DNA of 64,000 nt from Bacteroidota bacterium (lineage in GTDB: Bacteria > Bacteroidota > Bacteroidia > Bacteroidales > SKPS01), in the NCBI GenBank assembly GCA_022709695.1, contig JAKLII010000002.1, forward strand, positions 489,704 to 553,703. Direction: 5' to 3'. The notes below the pieces were generated by a model. That model was given only the letters and a program-made list of their open reading frames with translations. It was not told the DNA's origin and did no database searches. The translations under genes were made by a program, and so were the position numbers. Shown one piece after another: positions 52,899 through 61,800 of this stretch (within the stretch, counting starts at the first letter, position 1; every line of letters starts with the position of its first letter).

Positions 52899-55800
52899 TT
52901 ACGGCAACTGCTCCAGGAAGAAGTCGAAGTTGTATTCGTTGAGCATGTTCAACGGATAGTTGAGCACATAATTCAGCAGGAGTGTACGGTCGCTCTGGGT
53001 ACCCTGGTACTTCACCTTGCCATCAAGGTTGATGTCGCCGTGGTGGTACCCAAACCCGAAGTCGAAGTTGTACTCCTGCAACTGGTTGCCCGGGTGGGTG
53101 AGCACATTGGTCAGCATCGCCGTACGGTCAGACACATTCCCCTGGTATTTCACTTTCCCGTCGTTGTTCACATCACCGGCCCACAAACCGCGGGTGGTGA
53201 GGGTGAGCTGCTTCTGGGCATGACCCGTATAGTTGAATCCATTCATCAGGCTGATGCCCAGGTCAAACTCAGGCTCGGCTCCGTAACGGAAGTCCACTAC
53301 GGTGGTTGCAGGTGTCAGTACCTTTGTGCCTGCCGTCATCACACCCAGGTGGTTGCGGTGGCGAACGGCCACAAAGAATACCGAATCATTAAGTCCGCTG
53401 AAACACAACGGGCTTACCCCGTCCACTTCCACCACATCTCCATCACGCTGCAGCAATGCCGAACGGGTGCGTACCACCTGCGTGCTGTCGCTCTTGCTGC
53501 GCAGCTCCACAAACACCCAGTCCATAATGGCATCCGGTCCGGTGACTGCAAATACGGCTGCCGGATTCATGATGGTCTCATTGCCACCACCCACGTGGGT
53601 GAAGTTCTGGCTGTAGGGGAATGAGGAGTAAGGTTCGGTAGCCGGAATAAACCCGTTCACCCTCAGGCTGTCCCACATCAGTCCCGTTACCGGGTCAAAG
53701 GGTCCCTGCAGGAACACTTTCGGAGTGAGGCATACCGTTGTGGGTATGTAGGTCACCGGGACCGTTACAATTGCGATATCGCAATTGGCCGGATTCAGGA
53801 TCTCACAGATCTGGTAGATCAGGGTATAGGTGCCTGCCGGTGTGCCCGGAGCTACCATTACCGCTGTGCCGGAAAGAGTGATGCCAGGATCAGTAGCGCT
53901 GATGAAAGCCAGTGTAACATCTGAAGGATTCACCGGTAAACCGTTCAGCAGGTCATTCACCAGAACGTTGGTATAGCTCACACCACCGCTGTATCCATTC
54001 AGCGGACTACCCAGATCGTCTGTAGCTGTAATGGTTGCAGGAACAATAAGGACGGTGATGACAGCCTGGTCGCAGTTGGCGGGGTTAAGATTCTCGCAGA
54101 TCCGGTAGGTAATCGTGTAAGTGCCTGCAGGCGTTCCTGCCGGTACACTTACTACCCCCGTCAGCGGATCCATCACCGGTACCGGAGCACCGGGATAGAG
54201 CGGGAGTGCCGGAGTGAGCACAACTGCTGTGATATCAGCCACGTTCACCGATGTACCGTTCAGCAGATCATTAACGAAGGCATTGCCTGCATTTGGATCA
54301 CCTGCCGTGCCATTGAAGGGTCCCATGTTGTCGTCATTGGCCACAATGGCTGGCGGTACTACCGTTACGGTGATATCAGCCACATCGCAGTTGGACGGGT
54401 TCAGGTTCTCGCAGATCCGGTAGGTAATGGTGTAACTGCCTGACGGCGTCCCTGCCGGTACACTTACCACGCCTGTTACAGGATCCATCACCGGTACCGG
54501 TAATCCAGGACCGAGCGGGAGTGCGGGTGTGAGCACAGCTGCTGTAATATCAGCAACATTCACCGGAGCGCCATTAAGCAGATCATTTGTGAAAGCATTG
54601 CCTGCATTCGGATCACCTGCCGTACCGTTGATGGGTCCCATGTTGTCGTCATTGGCCACAATGGCTGGCGGTACTACCGTTACAGTGATATCAGCCACAT
54701 CGCAATTGGACGGGTTCAGGTTCTCGCAGATCCGGTAAGTAATGGTGTAAGTGCCTGACGGCGTCCCTGCCGGTACACTTACCACGCCTGTTACAGGATC
54801 CATAACTGGTACCGGGGCACCGGGAGTCAGCGGGAGTGCGGGCGCGAGTATTGTGGCTGTGATATCAGCTACATTCACCGCAGCGCCGTTCAGAAGATCA
54901 TTCGTGAAAGCATTGCCCACGTTGGGGTCACCTGCCGTGCCGTTGACCGGTCCTATGTTGTCGTCATTGGCTACAATGGCTGGTGGTACTACCGTTACGG
55001 TGATATCAGCCACATCGCAGTTGGACGGGTTCAGGTTCTCACAGATCTGGTAGGTGATCGTGTAGCTTCCGGCAGGAGTACCTGCAGGGACGCTTACGGT
55101 TCCTGTCAGCGGATCCATCACCGGTACCGGTAATCCAGGACCGAGCGGGAGTGCAGGTGTGAGCACAGCTGCTGTGATATCAGCAACATTCACCGGTGCG
55201 CCGTTCAGAAGATCGTTGGTGAAGGCATTGCCCACGTTGGGGTCACCTGCCGTACCGTTGACCGGTCCCATGTTGTCGTCATTGGCTACAATAGCCGGGG
55301 GGACGATGAGGACGGTGATGACGGCCTGATCGCAGTTGGTTGGGTTGAGGTTTTCACAGATCTGGTAGGTAATGGTGTAGCTTCCGGCAGGGGTGCCTGA
55401 TGGTACACTTACTGTTCCTGTCAGCGGATCCATCACCGGAACCGGAGCACCGGGATAGAGCGGGGTGGCCGGGGTAAGGATGGTGCCTGTGATATCGGCC
55501 GGGTTCACTGGTAATCCGTTCAGCAGATCATTGGCGAAAGCGTTGCCTGCGTTGGGATCACCTGTGGTGCCGTTTACCGGACCGAAATTGTCGGCGATGG
55601 CATCGATTATTGCAGGGACAACGAGGACATTGATGACAGCCTGGTCGCAATTGGTCGGGTTGAGCTTTTCACAGATCTGATAAGTGATAGCGTATGTGCC
55701 TGCGGGAGTTCCTGCAGGTACACTTACGGTTCCTGTCAGCGGATCCATCACCGGAACCGGAGCACCGGGAGCGAGCGGGAGTGCGGGTGTGATTATGTTA

Positions 55801-58800
55801 CCTGTTATATCGGCAATATTCACCGGAGCGCCGTTCAGCAGATCGTTGGCGAAGGCATTGCCCGCGTTGGGATCACCTGTGGTGCCGTTGACAGGACCTA
55901 CATTGTCGTCGCTGGCCGAAATCACAGGTGCTGTAACCGGTACTGTTACCACTGCGATATCACAGTTGGTAGGAATGGTATTCTGGCAGATCTGGTAAGT
56001 AAGTGTATAGGTGCCAGCAGGAGTCCCCGGAGCTACCTGTACCGTAGTGCCCGATAAGGTTACCCCCGGATGACTGGCAGAGATGAACGCAGTGGTTACC
56101 TGTGAGGGCAATACCGGAGTGCCGTTGAGCAGGTCATTGACCAGCACGTTGGCAACACTTGTACCTCCGTTCAGCCCATTAACCACTGTTCCTGCATCAT
56201 CATTGGCAATGATGGTGTAGTTGATCACCGGTACCCTTACAATGGCCGTATCGCAGTTCGACGGGTTGGCCAGTTCGCACAAGCGGTAGATCAGCTGATA
56301 ATTACCGGCAGGGGTGAGCGGAGCTACGGATACCGTTGTGCCGCTTAAGGTGATGCCCGGATTGGATGAACTGATGTAGGTGACACTCACTTGAGACGGA
56401 TTAACCGGTAAACCATTGAACAGGTCATTTACCAGCACATTGGGTACAGTTACCCCTCCTACTACCCCTACTACCGGGGTGCCATAGTCAACCACTGCCA
56501 GGATCCCCGGAGGTACTACCGGAACAAATACAATAGCTGTATCTGTATTCAGGGAGTTGCCAATCTGGGTAATCCTGTATACCAGCATATAGTTGCCGGC
56601 CGGAGTACCCGGTGCTACCACCACAGAGGTGCCACTTAGGGTGACCCCGGAATTAGTGGAAGCCACCTGGGTGATATTTACCTGGGAAGCCAGCACCGGG
56701 TTGCCATTGAGCAGGTCGTTCACCAGTACATTGGGAACACTCGTTCCTCCGGAAATTGTAAGCAGAGGTGTACCATTGTCCACATTCGCCAGGATGGAGG
56801 ATCCTGCAACTGGCACGGTGACTACTGCCTGGTCGCAGTTGGATGGGTTTAGTTTCTCACAGATCTGATAGGTAAGGGTAAAGTTGCCAGCTGGAGTACC
56901 CGGGGCCACAATCACATTGGTGCCCGAGAGATATACCCCCGGATGGGTTGAAGAAACCTGCGTTGTGTTTACCTGAGAAGCCACCACCGGAGATCCGTTG
57001 AGAAGGTCATTGGAAAGTACATTGATCTTCGATATTCCACCCGGCAGACCGTTCACACTGATACCGGCATCATCATTGGCTACTATGACCGGCGGTACAA
57101 CCTGGATATTGACCACGGCTATATCGCAGTTCGACGGGTTCAGGTTCTCACAGATCTGGTACTGGATCGTATAGCTTCCGGCAGGGGTGCCTGAAGGTAC
57201 ACTTACTGTTCCTGTCAGCGGATCCATCACCGGTACCGGAGCACCGGGATAGAGCGCTGTGGCTGGGGTAAGGATCGTACCTGTGATATCAGCCGGGTTC
57301 ACCGGTGCGCCGTTCAGCAGGTCATTGGTAAAGGCATTGCCGGCATTCGGATTGCCCGCGGTGCCGTTGACAGGACCGATGTTGTCGGTGATGGCATCGA
57401 TTACGGCAGGGACAACGAGGACATTCACGACAGCCTGGTCGCAGTTCGACGGGTTCAGGTTCTCACAGATCTGGTAGTGGATCGTATAGCTTCCGGCAGG
57501 GGTACCAGCAGGTACACTTACGGTTCCTGTCAGTGGATCCATCACCGGTACCGGAGCACCGGGATAGAGCGCTGTGGCCGGGGTAAGGATCGCGCCTGTG
57601 ATGTCAGCCGGGTTCACCGGAACGCCGTTCAGCAGGTCATTGGCAAAAGCATTACCCGCGTTGGGATTGCCCGCGGTGCCGTTCACCGGACCGAAGTTGT
57701 CGGTGATCGCATCGATGACTGCAGGGACAACGAGGACAGTGACCACGGCCTGATCGCAGTTCGACGGATTGAGGTTCTCACAGATCTGGTACTGTATTGT
57801 ATAGCTGCCTGCTGGCGTCCCTGCAGGTACGCTTACCGTGCCCGTTACAGGATCCATCACAGGAACCGGAGCACCGGGATAGAGCGCTGAGGCCGGGGTA
57901 AGGATCGTACCTGTGATGTCTGCCGAGTTCACCGGTGCACCGTTCAGCAGATCGTTGGCGAAAGCATTGCCTGCATTGGGGTTGCCCGCAGTCCCATTTA
58001 CTGGACCGAAGTTGTCGGTGATGGCATCAATGACTGCAGGGACAACGAGGACATTCACGACAGCCTGATCGCAGTTGGATGGGTTGAGCTTTTCACAGAT
58101 CTGATAGGTGATAGCGTATGTGCCTGCGGGAGTTCCTGCAGGTACACTTACGGTTCCTGTCAGCGGATCCATCACCGGTACCGGAGCTCCGGGATAGAGC
58201 GCTGTGGCCGGGTTAAGGATCGTGCCTGTGATGTCAACCGGGTTCACCGGTGCGCCGTTCAGCAGGTCATTGGCAAAAGCATTACCTGCATTGGGATCAC
58301 CTGTAGTGCCGTTCACCGGACCGAAGTTGTCGGTGATGGCATCGATGGCTGGCGGCACAACCTGGACATTGACCACTGCCTGATCGCAGTTCGACGGATT
58401 CAGCTTCTCACAGATCTGATAGGTGATCGTGTAGCTTCCGGCAGGAGTGCCTGCGGGTACACTTACGGTTCCTGTCAGCGGATCCATCACCGGAACCAGA
58501 GCACCGGGATAGAGTGGCGTGGCCGGGGTAAGGATCGTACCTGTAATGTCAGCCGGGTTCACCGGTGTTCCGTTCAGCAGATCATTGGAAAAGGCATTGC
58601 CTGCATTAGGATCACCTGTGGTGCCGTTGACAGGACCGAAGTTGTCTGCGACTGCATCAATTACTGCAGGGACAACGAGGACATTCACGACAGCCTGGTC
58701 GCAATTGGATGGGTTCAGGTTCTCACAGATCTGATACTGGATCGTGTAGCTTCCGGCAGGGGTGCCTGCAAGTACACTTACGGTTCCTGTCAGCGGATCC

Positions 58801-61800
58801 ATCACCGGAACCGGAGCACCGGGATAGAGCGGCGTGGCCGGGGTAAGGATCGTGCCTGTGATGTTAGCCGGGTTCACCGGTGCACCGTTCAAAAGATCGT
58901 TTGCGAAAGCATTGCCTGCATTGGGATCACCCGCGGTGCCGTTCACAGGACCGAAGTTGTCGGTGATGGCATCGATGGCTGGCGGCACAACCTGGACATT
59001 GACCACGGCCTGATCGCAGTTCGACGGATTGAGGTTCTCGCAGATCTGGTACTGGATCGTGTAGCTTCCGGCAGGGGTGCCTGCAGGTACACTTACCGTG
59101 CCTGTTACAGGATCCATCACCGGAACCGGAGCACCCGGATAGAGTGGCGTGGCCGGGGTAAGGATCGTGCCTGTGATGTCAGCCGGGTTCACCGGAACGC
59201 CGTTCAGTAGATCGTTGGCGAAAGCATTGCCTGTATTCGGGTTGCCCGCGGTGCCGTTCACCGGACCGAAGTTGTCGGTGATGGCATCGATGACTGCAGG
59301 GACAATGAGGACATTGACGACAGCCTGATCGCAGTTCGACGGATTCAGGTTCTCACAGATCTGATAGGTGATCGTGTAGCTTCCGGCTGGGGTGCCTGCA
59401 GGTACACTTACTGTTCCTGTCAGCGGATCCATCACCGGAACCGGAGCACCCGGATAGAGTGGCGTTGCCGGGGTAAGGATCGTACCTGTGATGTCTGCCG
59501 GGTTCACCGATGCACCGTTCAGCAGATCATTGGCAAAAGCATTGCCTGCATTGGGATCACCCGCGGTGCCGTTCACCGGACCGAAGTTGTCGGTGATGGC
59601 ATCAATGACTGCAGGGACAACGAGGACATTGACCACGGCCTGATCGCAGTTCGACGGATTGAGGTTCTCACAGATCTGGTACTGAATCGTATAGCTCCCG
59701 GCAGGGGTGCCTGCGGGTACACTTACCGTGCCCGTTACAGGATCCATCACCGGAACCGGAGCACCGGGATAGAGCGCTGTAGCCGGGGTAAGGATCGTGC
59801 CTGTGATATCAGCCGGGTTCACCGATACGCCATTAAGCAGATCATTCGTGAAAGCATTGCCCGCGTTGGGGTCACCTGCCGTGCCGTTGACTGGTCCCAT
59901 ATTGTCGTCACTGGCAATGATCGGAGCCGGAAGTACCGGTACGGTGACCACGGCCTGATCGCAGTTCGACGGATTCAGGTGCTCACAGATCTGGTACTGT
60001 ATTGTATAGCTACCTGCAGGCGTTCCTGCAGGAACACTTACGGTTCCTGTCAGCGGATCCATCACCGGAACCGGAGCACCGGGATAGAGCGGTGTGGCCG
60101 GGGTAAGGATCGTGCCTGTGATTTCAGCCGGGTTCACCGGTGCGCCGTTCAGCAGGTCATTGGCAAAAGCATTGCCTGCATTGGGATCACCCGCGGTGCC
60201 GTTCACCGGACCGAAGTTGTCGGTGATGGCATCGATGACTCCCGGTACAACGAGGACATTGACCACGGCCTGATCGCAGTTTGTGGGGTTCAGGTTCTCG
60301 CAGATCTGATAGGTGATCGTATAGCTCCCGGCAGGGGTACCTGCAGGTACACTTACGGTTCCTGTCAGCGGATCCATCACCGGAACCGGAGCACCGGGAT
60401 AGAGCGGTGTGGCCGGGGTAAGGATCGTGCCTGTGATATCGGCCGGGTTCACCGCTGCACTGTTCAGCAAGTCATTGGCAAAAGCATTACCCGTGTTGAG
60501 GTCACCTGCCGTGCCGTTGACCGGTCCCATATTGTCGTCACTGGCAATGATCGGAGCCGGAAGTACCGGTACGGTTACCACAGCCTGATCACAATTCGAT
60601 GGATCCGCAATAAGGCAAATCTGATAGGTAAGGTAATAAGTGCCTGCCGGAGTAAACGATGCAACCCATACATCGCTTCCAACCAGAGAGATACCCGGAT
60701 TGGTGGCTGATAGGTATGTGATTATAACATCGGCAGGATTTAATGACAGGGTGTTGAAGAGGTCATTTGCAAGTACATTTACCATCGAAATACCTCCCGA
60801 TAATCCATTGACAGCGGTTCCCATGTCATCCACAGCATCCAGAATGTTGGCTGCCGGTACGGTTTCGCTGTCCTGTGCACTCACCGCTGTTGCGTTAAAG
60901 GTAGTGGAGGCAGTGGCAGTATTGGTTACCGATCCGGCAGCCATATCGGCCAGTGTTGCAGTGTAGCTGGTATTCAGCGTAACCGTTGCCCCAACGGCCA
61001 GAGAGGGTATGGTCTGGGTAAATCCTGTGAGCGGGTCACTTACCACCACGCCCGTCAGGGTTACATCCCCAATGTTGGTCACCACCAGGTCATACGTCAG
61101 GATTGTTCCTGCCGAAGCATACTGGTTGGGTACCGTGGTGGAACTCTTCACCAGGGTAAGGGCCGGACTCTGTGGCAATGGGGTCAGGGTAGGGTCATCC
61201 TTGCCGGTTCCCTGTCCCGGCGTGCTCTCATCACTCAGATCCGTTACCGCAGGACCTGACGGCGGTGTGCCCGTGGCCAAAGCCTGATTCATTATGCTCC
61301 CGGCGTCCTTGTCCCCCTGGGTAATTACATACGTTGCACTGTAACTGGTTGTATGGGTCTGCCCCGGTGACAGTACCGGAATCGGACTGCCGGTCATGAC
61401 CAGACCTGATAATGGATCCGTTACCGATACGTTGGTCAGGGTTACATTGCCGGTGTTGGTTACCGCAAACTGGAACGTAACCACATCACCCACTGCTCCC
61501 GTCCCTCCTACCGTGGAGGTCTTCACCAGGCCCAAAGAGGGTAACTGGGTGGCATATACCGTCTCAGGATCATCATCACTCACCACAATGGTATTGTAAA
61601 CGGCATGGCCATAGGCTACATTCGTCACAAAACCATTGTCAAGATCAGCCTGTGTTACGGTATAACTCGTTAAGGCATTGTGGATAGCCCCCGGATGGAG
61701 TATACCAATGGTCTGGGAAAGGCCTGTCAGCGGATCGGTAAGAAGTACATTGTTAAGGGTTACATTTCCAATATTGGTAACAGAAATATTATAGTTAATA

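Noticed and set aside
57477..60710. Plus-strand open frames of up to 243 codons inside the giant gene (for example 57477-57890 and 59979-60710)
   Set aside because: They are antisense shadows of the repeat array: the 315-bp repeats keep opposite frames open, translations are Arg/His/Cys-rich and repeat with the array, and no promoter or export signal is seen.
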